The notes under the pieces: model-generated
Database searches by the model: none
Told to the model about the DNA's origin: nothing
The model's input: only the letters and a program-made list of their open reading frames with translations
In this document: positions 48,346-59,290 of the stretch, piece by piece
How the letters are laid out: every line of letters begins with the position of its first letter
Numbering within the stretch: position 1 is the first letter of the stretch
Position numbers and translations under genes: made by a program
Origin: Metallyticus violacea
Lineage: Eukaryota > Arthropoda > Insecta > Mantodea > Metallyticidae
DNA length: 64,000 bases
Direction of reading: 5' to 3'
Assembly: GCA_030762175.1 (NCBI GenBank)
Contig: CM060834.1
Location: forward strand, 70,526,001 to 70,590,000

Positions 48346-49254
48346 AGACATTGCTGAAAAACGTACATCTTATGGGCGCAAACATACACATGAAGGAAAG
48401 AATATATATAAATCAATAATCATAAGTAACTTAGGCTGCTTAGATTCTGCGCGCCTGTAGATGATTAGGAAAATATGATCTTTTTTAACATTTCACGGTT
48501 TGTAATGAAAAGCTTGTTGTCACCGAGGCAACATTTTGTTTGTACAAAAGGTATTATTTAATTTAATAAAAGAGCGAGTCACTGTAGTCAGCCAATCAAA
48601 ATGGTTTCGGGTGCCAGACATCACAGATAAGAGAAAATCCTACCACGTTTTTCTACCTACCGTGCCTGTACCTACACCAATGTAAATAATCTCTGTTATA
48701 GCTGTCGAATTTTATATTTTATAACCACATATCATAGATTAGCGTATTAAAAATTAAATTTATTTTAAAAACTAATGGTCAAGCACGTATAAATGCTGTA
48801 AATATTGCTCAGGTACAATACTAAACACGTTTATTAAAATATTTAGCTTTATAAAATGAAATCTCCTATAAAATATTCAGAACTAATGCGTTATAAGTAA
48901 CAATTAGTTCCAGCATTATAAAATAACTTTAAAATGCAGAAATTGACAGTAAAGTACGAAAAAGGCAAAAGTGAAACTTTTCCATATTCTTCGATAGTTC
49001 ACGTATATCATTTCCATACACTTAGATCTTTTCTAATGGTCACCAATAAAACAAGAAATCCTGCCATAAATCTAGTCTGCATTTATTATTGAATGAAAAT
49101 CATAGTCTTTTATTAACTGTAATCATTTATAGAACTGAAAAATACAGTTGACAAACCTGATACACAAAGTTTCTTCTTGATGTTCAAAACTTACGGTGGA
49201 ATATCACGTTTTGATATTTGGTTTCATTAAAGAGCGCAAGTTATAAAGCTCTAG
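48346..49254. other. No gene recognised
   Basis: AT-rich; more distant mitochondrial similarity was looked for by eye and not found. Confidence 0.45.
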
Positions 49255-49999
49255 CGTGCACTCCGATGAATACTGAAGCAATTTAATCGGCTCCGGTACG
49301 TGCCCCAGGTTGAGCACAAATCTTGAAGCGATTTGTTGTTGACGTCGAGTGGCCCCATGTTGGGCGTCAGGTCATGAAAGGGTTATATGGCAGCCACGTT
49401 GGGCGCCAAATTTTGAGATAGTTTGTCGTTGACGTCGAGTGGCCGCACGTTGTGAAGCCAATTTGGAAGTGGTTTTGTAGATTGATTTTTGGTCGCTTTG
49501 GTGTAGTAGTTCACTCTTCAATGACAACAATGTCTCTGTGAATTCTGCTATTTTGTTAATTCATACTCAACAGGACCGGGAGAAGGAGCGTCTTTCTTTA
49601 AAAATTTTGAAACATACATCTGCCTTGCTTACCGTTCGCTATTTTTTATTAGCATTGGCTGGTTTAAAAGACTAGCCACCGGTCGAAGTCATAGCTCCAA
49701 ACGGTTTATAAGTCTATCAGTTTATTAATTCTGTAGTCGCTGTCCTTTTAAAAAGAAAGGGCTTTAAACAGCGACCCTCAGGTAACTTCCTCTGAATAGG
49801 GGTTTAATGACTCTTTTGTTGGCTTTTCTAACTTTCGTAACAAAATATCATGGAAATTTCTGTTTTTGTTCACATACAATTTTCATGTTACAGTTATACC
49901 GTATTATAAACGCATACATACAAGCTATCTACATCACTAACTACAATACAAAACTTTTATGATTGGGCATGCCTAAATATACATTATAACTATATTTCG
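49255..49999 (-). mobile_element. LTR-like element family L, copy C, with multiplied terminal block
   Basis: Minus strand: a coding-end region homologous to copy A (AAAGCCAACAAAAGAGTCAT, GAATTAATAAACTGATAGAC), then a jump past most of the LTR-like region (about 480 bases deleted relative to copy A) to GGTCCTGTTGAGTATGAATT. After that the terminal block is present about three times in tandem, in variants of TTGGCGCCCAACGTGG, each ending TCTCA or GCTTCA, with GCCACTCGACGTCAACGACA between. A guanine run at about 49998-50008 follows at the other end. Confidence 0.7.
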
Positions 50000-50199
50000 G
50001 GGGGGGGGGCGGAGGAACTGTTTCAACGCACTATCTAGAGATTTAACTTTAGAATCGCCAACATGATCAAAAGCTCTGGTATTTCTTAACGTTAAATTTT
50101 AAAAACATCTTTTTTAAATAATAAATTCCCTTTGCAGAATAAAAGTCATTAGCATGTGTATTGAAAAGAACTGCTGGTAAACAAGAAAACATCACTTCT

Positions 50200-50560
50200 T
50201 AGGCTTTCACGGCCGGTGTTATAGTTACACAATTAAAATTTTTCGGGCTGTTTTGCCGTGGTTCGTGGTTTAAATTACTACCACTAGTAGCACATGGAAA
50301 CCGGTTCTTAAAAACAAACAACTACCATCCTTCCATCCTCCCCCCTCCACTTCCGCCGCACACATAATATCGATCGTCCTCAAAAGCCAGACAGACACGG
50401 ATCAATGCTGTCGTCTTGTTAACAGTTAGGTGTTGTTCATCGTTCACTGAAGATGCCAACCGAAGTAGTTGGCGAAAGCTATGGTAATATTCAAAGATTC
50501 AAAAAGATTCAAATTGTTGAACCTAAAGAAAGTACCACCTGAAGTGTTCATGCCTCAAGA
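50200..50560 (+). mobile_element. Penelope-like element 5'/terminal fragment
   Basis: TAGGCTTTCACGGCCGGTGT at the left, TTTTCGGGCTGTTTTGCCGT next, and CTGAAGATGCCAACCGAAGT with TTGGCGAAAGCTATGG at 50447-50484. From memory these phrases, a TTTCACGGCCGG start and a CTGAnGA...GAAA end, are usual in the terminal repeats of arthropod Penelope-like elements. The Penelope coding relic at 58-59 kb shows the class occurs here. No coding sequence follows, so this is a solo or truncated terminal piece. Confidence 0.5.
50447..50477 (+). ncRNA. Hammerhead-ribozyme-like core
   Basis: CTGAAGA (matches the CUGANGA core) is followed by a perfect 6-bp stem GCCAAC/GTTGGC with a 7-base loop, then GAAA. That is the order core 1, stem II, core 2 of a hammerhead. 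One unpaired T sits between CTGAAGA and the stem, and stems I and III with the cleavage site were not established. Penelope-like elements are known to carry hammerhead motifs, which supports the reading. Activity is not claimed. Confidence 0.35.
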
Positions 50561-51729
50561 CTTATCCTGTATAAATTTAAACAGAGTCAAAAAGAAACAG
50601 AAGAACACAAGAACAAAACTTTAATATAAAGAATTGAAATGTTTTCTCATGTATGTTTGGTAAATAAACTTTTAAACACTGGGCAATACTCATTTTGACT
50701 CAAGTTACCGCTAATACATTAGTCAAGAATGAAGTATAAGTACCTGAACATAACCCAACAGCAGAAAGCTTGTGGAGAAACTTGGAGAAAGCTCTCAGCT
50801 TTTGTCACATGAGGGTAGCAAATGAGTCAATAAACATTTTTTTACTGACAGAGCAATGAAACTGAAGAAGCGAGGGAAAGTACAGTTGTGTCTTAAGAAC
50901 AGTTGAGGCAATGGAAGCAGTTTTTTTAAGGAAATACACGACTCCGAAGTTATTATCTTCAAAAATGTTGATTCATACATCACTTAAAAGAGTCACTACA
51001 TTCTCAAACCATGCCAAAGTCTGCTTAAAAATTAAAAGTTACAAACTTTTCACAGAATAGTTCAATTACTAATTCAGAGGTTCACGACTATTAATGTATT
51101 AAATCTGATCCCAATTTTTTCCTCTTATTAGCAATTTAAAAATATGGTTCGTTGGATGATAATATCATAGAAACAATCTCTTGCAAGTGTACTCTGCTTA
51201 ATAATACCAGAAGGAAAGTAGGATCAGGTAAATATGCGTACATACAAGGTAAAGTGAAACACATGCATGATTTAGTATGTAATTAAGAGAATGCTTCAGG
51301 AACAAGTTTCAAGCAAATAGTAATTAGTAGGATCTTAGTCAGGCGTTGGGTTTACTACTGAAAACAGATCGGTACACAACCCACATGTGCTGCGTAACGC
51401 ATTCCAAAATAAATAAACAAAATAAGTACAGAAGGAAATTGCTTCCTCTCGAGACTTATAATATTAAATGAAAGATTCAAATGATATAAATTAGAATTAG
51501 AAACAATAAATTCTGAAGTAAACATGAAGATATACATAATATAACTACGAGTGTTTGTTCTTGCATTTTTCCACCTATTTATTTCAATTATTTTACTGCT
51601 TGAAAATTGGGAGTGGGAAATAAACGCGGTGTCTAATGTTCTGAGGGGGGTAAAACTAGAACTTAAAACAGGAGTATATAATTTTACAAGCTAATGCGTT
51701 TTTTTTAATTCAGAAATGTAAAGTGCGGT
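50561..51729. other. No gene recognised
   Basis: AT-rich; open frames at 50795-50983 and 51355-51537 are unsupported. Confidence 0.5.
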
Positions 51730-52013
51730 ACCCCCTCCCATACTACCGAGTTCTCGTAAACCCAAGATCGCGATTCAATCCCGGCCAGCGTCGATGGATT
51801 TTTTCGGACGTAAAAATCCTAAGTAGACTTCTTTCGGAAGGGAAGTAAAGCCGTGGATCCCGTGTCGTAGATTTACGGCACGAAAAATAATCTCAAGATG
51901 AAAGAAGAAGCCTCTGAGCAAAATTGATCGGCCGTTTCACGCCCTGAATAGAATGGGACGCTGATGGCCTGAGTTGTTAAAGAGCGTCCATAAATAAACC
52001 AAATTAACAAACT
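51730..52013 (+). mobile_element. SINE-A copy 5
   Basis: The head is damaged (CCCATACTACCGAGTTCTCG, B box GCGATTCAATCCCGG), but the body is clear: GATGGATTTTTTCGGACG, TTCGGAAGGGAAGTAAAGCC, GATTTACGGCACGAAAAA, GGGACGCTGATGGCCTGAG and the tail CATAAATAAACC. The loss of the A-box region would prevent transcription. Confidence 0.88.
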
Positions 52014-53652
52014 ACAGAATTTGTAGTGTTAGCGCGTTCGTCTAAACAGTAACAAACTGTAATGAGCAGAGCCTGAAAGGCCTAATGCTTTTTCTATGTA
52101 GGTGGGTATATTTAAGATTAAGATGTAAATGGGGTCAGAAGGGCAATATTTTATTTTACCGTTTTTTTTGTCTGTTTGGGTCGTTATTGTTTGTTCTACG
52201 ATTATTTACGCATGTTACAAAGCACATAAAGAATTTCGATATATAGAAGAGAATAAAATTATAAAAATTAACATAAAAATATCTGTGGAAAATCTTGTTA
52301 TATATTTATTTTTTTTTCAAGCAGTCAAAAACTTTCCCCTCAACGCATTCACTTAAGTTCTTTAAATTAGTGTAAGGCATGCGAATAAAAGGAAATAAGG
52401 AAAGTACTGTAGTTCTGAATAGTCGTGGCGAATGACCTTTAACCATCTGCGCGGGACAAACTTCTAGGAAATTTGTGGTGATTCCCCTAACCTAATTCCC
52501 CTTTAAAAGTATAAACAGAAAATGAGTTCGACCGGAAACCACCGCGCATCTTTGCGCGTTAGCCAAGACTATTCAAAACTACTTTACTTTGTCTTGATCA
52601 ATATTTCCATGATGTCCTGAAAGGTGAATGTTCTGTTGTAACTGGTGTGAGTCCTTCCGAAATAACTTGTTTTAAATATGCTCTAATCACTTCAGGAAGT
52701 AGAACGTTCTTTTTCCATGATGAAAAGTGTTTTCTTTGACAAGCGGCTGACTATAGCAGATTTATACTACTGCACATTTTCAGTATTTTAGTCCCTTTTT
52801 AACCTGCCTATTTTAACCAAAATAAATCCTGAACTTCTGGGCTCTGGTTATGAGATACCTGGTAATAGTTCAGGTATCTCGTGATGCCGCGGTTACTTTC
52901 GTACTGTAAAAAATTGAGCAGAAGCTGTGAATTTTTCCTATTTCTCGTATTAAGAATCTTCCAATGGGGTTTAATTAATAAATTAAGAATAAATTATTTA
53001 TTCTCACTTACGCAATCACTTCTGATAGCATTAGTACTGAAAGGGATTGCAGAGACGTGATAATGTTGTTTTCCTGAGAGAACTTTTATACACCTCATTG
53101 TTCACACGTACGATATAACGTAATATAAACAGCTGAATGACAGTAATCTCAACTCCAGGAATAAAAGAACGTCTACACTTGTCTAGTAATGTACTCTTCT
53201 TAAGTTATGAGTGTAAGTTATTAAACTTAGCAGTTTATACTGATACCTACATTAACAATGTTCCGTGTTAGTTTTCTGATTATTCACATTTTGTCACACA
53301 ATTTAGATTTCGAGAATCTCATTATCTTATACGGTTATATTACGGGCATATCTTTTAAAAATATTACAGAAAAAACTGTACTGTCCTGGGCAGCAATAAT
53401 AAACCGGAAAATACAGAAACAGGAACAGTAATTTCTTGTTGCCAAATTATGTGAATAAAATGTCCGCCACGCAGTAGCTGCATAAACTAAGCAAATTCCT
53501 CACCTAGTAGAGTAACTTTAAAACAGAATATAAAATCGATATTATGGCTTATTAATTTACAAAATAAAATAAATTATGGCGTTACTGTGTGGTATTAGGG
53601 GAGCAATGTTAGACTTTTTGCCATCTATAAGTATCACAAAAGAGAAACCACA

Positions 53653-53654
<2 letters not shown>
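52014..53654. other. No gene recognised; one perfect hairpin
   Basis: 52848-52876 is GAGATACCTG-loop-CAGGTATCTC, a perfect 10-bp stem with a 9-base loop. The 52129-52356 open frame starts with a hydrophobic segment but ends in low-complexity text and is not convincing. Confidence 0.5.

Positions 53655-53723
<69 letters not shown>
53655..53723. repeat. (ATT)n microsatellite
   Basis: About 22 perfect ATT/TTA triplets. Confidence 0.97.
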
Positions 53724-54270
53724 GATTAAACAGCAATAAGTAATGCTACAATTAAATGAAATATATGAACATTGATAAACAAATCTATACTGTATGGGTG
53801 TTTTTAAACCTTTTTAAATTTAACCATGTTTATGAACTAAGTTCTTGATATCATCTGTACATTCACCAAAATATAGAAAAATAACAAAGTTTCGAGTTTC
53901 ATTGTGTATTTTAGATGTTCACATGCCTAAATAAAACATAAACGTGTTACTATTTAAAAACGCCTACAATTTACAGAGCAAATATTCACAATCAACTATA
54001 AACAATCGAAAGTTACATCGATTTTCATTGGCTTTGAAATTTAATTTTAATCTTATTGTGTACAAAACGATTTCTGAAAGTTATTGCTGAGCGCTCTTAC
54101 ATACAAATGTAGTTCTTAGACACAGCTTAAATTAATATTTCACATTTACTACTATCACGTCAATACTTTTATTAAATATGAAACATATGCATCGTTATAA
54201 ATACAATTTATATGCTCATTTAATTTGTCGTTTTATTTTAAAATGATATAGAGAAAATTAAACGCAAAAG
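53724..54270. other. No feature recognised
   Basis: AT-rich spacer before the satellite array. Confidence 0.45.
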
Positions 54271-55055
54271 AGTTTTTTTTTTTTTAATTTTCGGTTTTTT
54301 AAGTAGATTCCTACTCCTAATGATTTAATTTCCCTCATTCTCTGAAACTATTTTTCTTATTTAATTTAAATAGTATATACCGAATTTTGTTGTGAAAAAA
54401 CAAAACACTGGTGCCATAGAGCGATTTATACATTTTGGATTACAGGTAAACGCCCACTCCTAATGCCTTAATTTCCCTGATTTTCAAATAACTATTTTTG
54501 TTATTTTGTTTAAATCGTACATGCATAGTTTTGTTGCTAAAAAAGCAAATACTGGTGCCACTAGAGTAGAGTAATTTTTAATTTTGTGTTTCAGGCAATC
54601 CCCCTCCTAATAATATGATTTTACTGATTTTCATGAACTATTATTTGATTTAAGTGGTATATGCCGAGGTTTGTTATTAAAAACAAATATTGGTGCTGAT
54701 AGATCGATTTTTAAATTTTGGGCTAGACGTGAACCCCCACTCTTATGGTCCGATCTTCGTTATTTTCAGAAATTTTTTCTTATTTTATTTAAATGATATA
54801 TACGGAGCTTCGTTGCGAAAAAGCAAATTAAATGCCGCTAGAGGGATTTTTGGAAACTATTTTTAAATTTTTATTTTAAAGAATTATACAAGTTTCGTTG
54901 AGAAAAAAACAAATATTGCGGCCGCAATTTTTTAAACCTTTAGGTTAACCCCACACCCAATAGTCCAATGTTGTTGGTTAACGACCTGGATGAATGTTGT
55001 GTTAATTGATGGTGGTATGCACAGTTTCGTTGAGAAAAACAAAAGTTTCGAAATG
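54271..55055. repeat. Diverged tandem satellite, about six monomers of 80-160 bases
   Basis: Approximate units are 54271-54428, 54429-54573, 54574-54707, 54708-54846, 54847-54926 (shortened) and 54927-55055. Shared landmarks in order are a TTTTTAAATTTTGGG-like start, CCCCACTCCTAATG, TTATTTTATTTAAAT with TATATACCGA, GTTTTGTTGCGAAAAA, CAAATACTGG and GTGCCACTAGAGCGA. The last two units lose several landmarks but keep TTTCGTTGAGAAAAA. Divergence between units suggests an old array. Confidence 0.75.
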
Positions 55056-56814
55056 TTAACATTTCTCTCTTTCACTCTCACACACACGCATGCACACTCA
55101 CGCACACACATCCTTTTGTTTTTTCATTGTCATTTTCGGTGTGTCTTGGGTGGGATAGATGGAGATGTGAAGAAAATTTTCAAAAATCTTTTCATGGGTA
55201 CAAGTGTAATAGTTACATTATTCCTTCGGAATCCGTTAAAAGAAATGAAAAATATACAAATAAATACGGTAATCGATTTACATAAATAGCTGCTTACATT
55301 AAACATAACACGTCGGCATCATATTCCTAATTTGTTGCCTTATAGTTCAGATTCAAACCTTGTGAGTAATGATGACTATATTGTTTTATATGTAAAGTAA
55401 TACTTATTTAAATTGTACATTTTATTTATTTTTCAGTCATTTTACACAATCTTAAAGGCAACAAAATCTAAGGCATGCATAATACAATAGAAAACTTTGC
55501 TTTTCCATGATATATACAGTTTTAATAAAGATTAGTTATTTCAGAAGCTTTTTAGTATATGTTTTATTTCCACGTCTATATGTGTCCATGACATCCCCTT
55601 TCCATAGTGAAGAAATCGCCCAAAATATGTCATGTAACTCATTATACCAAATAGCAGTCGAAGCCGAGGCAATTTGGTCGAGCCTGTTAAAGTTCCAAAT
55701 GTTTCTACTGCAAAACCCAATTTCGAGTAAGAAAGCTTCTCGTAAAGAAGTCGGATTTGTTTTAATGTCCCAGGGTTGCCAGCCATGGAAGATATATGTT
55801 TGGTATTCATATTATTTTTTTGCCAGGAGATTGGAAAAACGGTTTCTGGGATTCTAATGAAATTGGGGGCCGTTATTTCATCCGGATGGTGATGAAGCGA
55901 TTGGACGGATCATGATGGAGAGCCCGCCGCTCGAATGTGTTTAATCAAAGCAATTCAGAATTCAGGTCTTCGGGTTATCGATTGCGAATATCAGATTAGT
56001 TAGGGCCGACGGTAACGGGGTTATCTTCCGCCCGGTTCACATACTTCACTGCTTCACCTGATCCTGCAAATATGAGCACACCTATGTCTTTCAATTTTAC
56101 AAGTGACACCCTCTTACTTGTAGCAACAAATGAGACTTTGGGTGTAAATAATGGCAACTAATATTTTTCCTAAAATTGAGACTTTGTCCGCATTCAATGC
56201 TGCCTACGGACTACAGATGACAGAATAAGTAAAGTTCAAAGTTATGGCATCTACCGTCAATTTCACGTAAATAACACTTATCTACATGAAAATTGCTGCC
56301 CTAAGGAATTTGGTGTTTTCACAGCTAGTGCGAAATAATGATGATAAATTAAAACAATGCCTTCCAAACAATGACTCTGAGTTTGACGTCTCAGATAAGG
56401 GTCCACCCTGAGTTCCTGGTCTTTTTTATAAACAGCAATCATGAGGTAAGATGTACGCAATAATACCAGTACTTAAACAATGTCCTCTGCTTTAGATACT
56501 ACTGTTTGCACCAAAGCTCTGTGCATTTGCCATGCTTAAAGTTTATTTTGAAGTAAACAAAGTTCTTAATTTATACTGGTTGTGTCTATGTGTCAACATT
56601 TTCTCCGTACAGTTTCTAATATAACAGCATAAACAATTTCTCTTTCGCACTAAAATATTCTGTTGATAAAGCTTAATTTCAGTTAACATTATTTACATGA
56701 AATACCAAATTATATTGATTCAGTGCTTTCTTGCTACGCAAGAGAAGATGGTTTGTTGAATTCGTCACATATTTCTGTCATTAATTAAGACACTCCCTTG
56801 AAACAGCAAGTACA
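55056..56814. other. No gene recognised
   Basis: A short CA/CACG tract lies at 55080-55110. The 116-codon (55507-55857) and 89-codon (55541-55810) open frames overlap on opposite strands and show no domain. Confidence 0.5.
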
Positions 56815-57500
56815 GAGGAAAATGACACAACTGTCACTAGAAGAAGGAAAAGAAAGAACCACACAAGTACTCAAAATACTTAGCAGAAAAGACACAGAAG
56901 CGTATCTTATACATACAAAAGAGGAAAAACAAAAGAAAGTAGACTCTATAAAACCTGGACGAGAGGTGTTAACTTAAATGTTTTAGTAATATAAATCAGC
57001 ATGAAACCGATAAAGTTTTTCCAAGATTTTGGAAACTAGAGATATTTAAATTTGCAAAAATGCACATTTGTGTGGTAGCCTTAAGCAGGTAGAGACAAAA
57101 CGAAGGAAAACAAAACGAGGTCACCATTTAAGCGCAGATATTTTGTTACGATATTTTGTTCGAACTTGTGAAGGGGAAGAGATAAAAGTATGTAGAGTGG
57201 TATTTTTGAGGTTTCATGGACTCCACAACTATCAAGACCGTTTTGAAAACATTGCAGCAGGACTACAGATAAGAAAGGAAAACATCAAAACAATCCAAGA
57301 AAGTATAGGGAAGAATAACTTGAAGGTATGAGAAGTTTCATATTTAAAAAAAAAAAAAAAAAAAAAAAAAACCTTGCAATTTACATAAACCATTACTCAA
57401 GGAAAAAGAGTTCACAAAAATATATGATGATGGATTACACATTAACATTATGTTTTGGTAAGTATTAGGAAGAATGTATGATCTACCAGGACTATTACAG
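56815..57500 (+). pseudogene. DUF7869-like protein relic, N-terminal half
   Basis: Plus-strand text reads TRRRKRKNHTST, a charged piece TKEEKQKKVDSIKPG, then FPRFWKLEIFKFAKMHI, then an open stretch (to 57331) with VETKRRKTKRGHHLSAD, LLRYFVRTCEGEEIKVCRVV, FLRFHGLHN and SIGKNNLKV, then after an adenine run HYSRKKSSQKYMMMDYTL. From memory this is the order of the N-terminal half of DUF7869-type insect proteins (RKR; FW; kRR; VCKxxFLxxhgI; D-RGxHxN; HYsR). A splice-acceptor-like TTAAGCAG before VETK and a donor-like AAGGTATGAG after NLKV allow an exon reading, but disrupted flanks favour a relic. Confidence 0.55.
57346..57371. repeat. Adenine run inside the DUF7869-like relic
   Basis: About 26 consecutive A between the GKNN and HYSR motifs, roughly where 20-25 residues of linker would be expected. 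It is either an expanded A-rich codon stretch or the tail of an otherwise lost insertion. Confidence 0.9.
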
Positions 57501-57818
57501 GGTTTAGGAAACGCCAAATTAATTGCACGTATTTATAACAATGATTAGTATTCATATGAATAAATCGCACCAAACTAATTTTTTATTTTTATATTGTTGA
57601 AAATGTATGAAAATAATTAATAATGTTACTAGTTCATAAAGCGATCACTGGTAGATTTAAAAAATATATTAAATGTTTATAATACCGATATTTTATTTAT
57701 TTTGTATTTATTTCAAGTTATACTTAAAGAAAAGACTGTATAAAGTTTATATTAAGGTTTTATTATTTTTGAATACATTCAAAACTCATTTCCCTAAAAA
57801 CTACAATATGTCAGATAC
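57501..57818. other. No feature recognised
   Basis: Very AT-rich spacer before SINE-B copy 7. Confidence 0.45.
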
Positions 57819-58142
57819 CCAGGACGCGACCGCCATGGGTGGTCGAGATCGTTAAGGGGCGGACTCGTGAGCGGGAGGTCTGGGATTCGAATCCCATCAG
57901 GACCGTCCTCCCTGACTGAGTTTTTTTTCAGGTTTTCCTCAGTCCTCATAAATGACAAGTGCTGGGAAGGTACCCTAAACTTAGACCTGGAACTGGAACG
58001 ATTCCTTCCTTAAAAGAAACCCTTTCCCAATTTATCATTTCATTTCATGTATCACCAGTGTTCACCGCCTGTGGTACCCCAGTAGTAAAAACTGGCGTTA
58101 AACACCATAAAAAAATAAATAATAATAAAAAAACCAGGACGC
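57819..58142 (+). mobile_element. SINE-B copy 7
   Basis: Full-length: GGTGGTCGAGATCGTTAAGG, the B box GGGATTCGAATCCC, GACCGTCCTCCCTGACTGAG, the body, TCACCGCCTGTGGTACCC, GGCGTTAAACACCATAAAAA and an A-rich tail with AAT units. A perfect 9-base target-site duplication CCAGGACGC (57819-57827 and 58134-58142) brackets it. It is among the youngest-looking copies in the window. Confidence 0.95.
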
Positions 58143-58229
58143 CTCAAATATACTCACATATATCATCTTTAGCTCTATTTTTACATTATTGTTTAATTTT
58201 ATTATTTTGATTACATGTTGTTAGTAATT

Positions 58230-59290
58230 TTTAGATCGTCTGAATCATATTTGGCAGATTTTTGTTTTATTATGGAAGAAGTTCGAAACTGTCATCAGAA
58301 TAGATGGGACAATTCCTTGGCTAACTACAGGATGTTGAGCCACAGGTTTTACAGAGCGTCTGTGATTGTTCATTCTGAGTGAAATTGCGTTGGAGGCTAA
58401 ACCAATGTAGAAAGCAGGACAAAATTTACATTGGAGCACGTATATAACGTTAGTGTATGCACAATTAGCAAAAATACGAATTTTCAATGACTTAAGTGTC
58501 GGACTGAAGGATGTACTAGGCGTTATTAGGGCTTAAGTTTTACATTTCGTTCTACTGCAGGAATAAGACCCAGGTGTAGGTTGAGAAACAAACGTGGAAT
58601 TAAGTTTCTTGCGGAGAATGGTTTTTAGGTTATGTGGGGACCTGAAACTTAGGCGTGGCGGTTTGTGAAACAATGCTGATGTAGTAGGGTTCTGCTTTAG
58701 AATACTAAAACATTCATTCAGGATTGGTTTAAGACGTTCTAGACCGGGGAAATAGGTGACTGTAAAATTCAACTGATTGTTATCAAATTGTTTTGAGATC
58801 TGAGGCGTATGATGTTGGCGGAAGGACAAAACTCTCGACTGAACCATGGCACGAGGATAACCGTGGTCAGTCAATTTGTCAGTTAACTTGGTGATAGAAC
58901 TTAAGGTTGTTGCAGATGCGGTGTCCCCGGAGTGATAAAGAAAAAGGAATGACTTTTTTAATATGGGAAGAGTGGCAACTGTTAAAATGTAAATATTGCT
59001 GCAAATTGGTTGGTTAATGTGCACTGACGGTTAGGAAGTTTTTGTTAACCAACTGGATATCAATGTCTAGAAAAATGGCTTGAGTTCGAGAGACTGTGGT
59101 GGTGAAAGTAACTGAGTAATTAGCAGCTTAGCCAAAAAAAAAAAAAAAAAAAAAAACAACAAAGGAGGCGATGCCATGGGTCCAGATGATAAGAGTGTCA
59201 TTAATAAATCTACGCCATTCCAAAGGGGCTAGGGTTTCTGAATGAAGGAACTTTTCTTCCATTCTAGCCATGAATATATATATATACATA
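58230..59290 (-). pseudogene. Penelope-like retroelement relic (RT end plus GIY-YIG domain)
   Basis: Minus strand from 59270: FMARMEEKFLHSETLAPLEW, RRFINDTLIIWTHGIASF (end of the RT palm), a poly-A-interrupted gap, FLDIDIQLVNKNFLTVS, then KPTNLQQYLHFNSCHSSHIK and PFSLSLRGHRICNN, a frameshift, LTDKLTDHGYPRAMVQSRVL, and TFVSQPTPGSYSCSRTKCKT. From there to 58245 one frame continues past a single TAA (58533-58535) into the GIY-YIG nuclease region NVIYVLQCKFCPAFYIG and RMNNHR. The normal GIY is VIY here. The RT fingers and 5' part are missing, so the copy is 5'-truncated. It is not functional. Confidence 0.85.
59137..59158. repeat. Adenine run in the Penelope relic
   Basis: About 20 A interrupt the reading between the RT palm end and the FLDIDIQ segment. 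Confidence 0.85.

Noticed and set aside
52848..52876. Rho-independent terminator
   Set aside because: A perfect hairpin, but with no T-run after it, and the genome is eukaryotic.
55507..55857. 116-codon plus-strand and 89-codon minus-strand open frames
   Set aside because: They overlap on opposite strands, show no domain, and have no splice or repeat support.
58533..59024. 163-codon open frame as a host gene
   Set aside because: It is part of the Penelope-like relic; the same frame continues after one stop into the GIY-YIG region.
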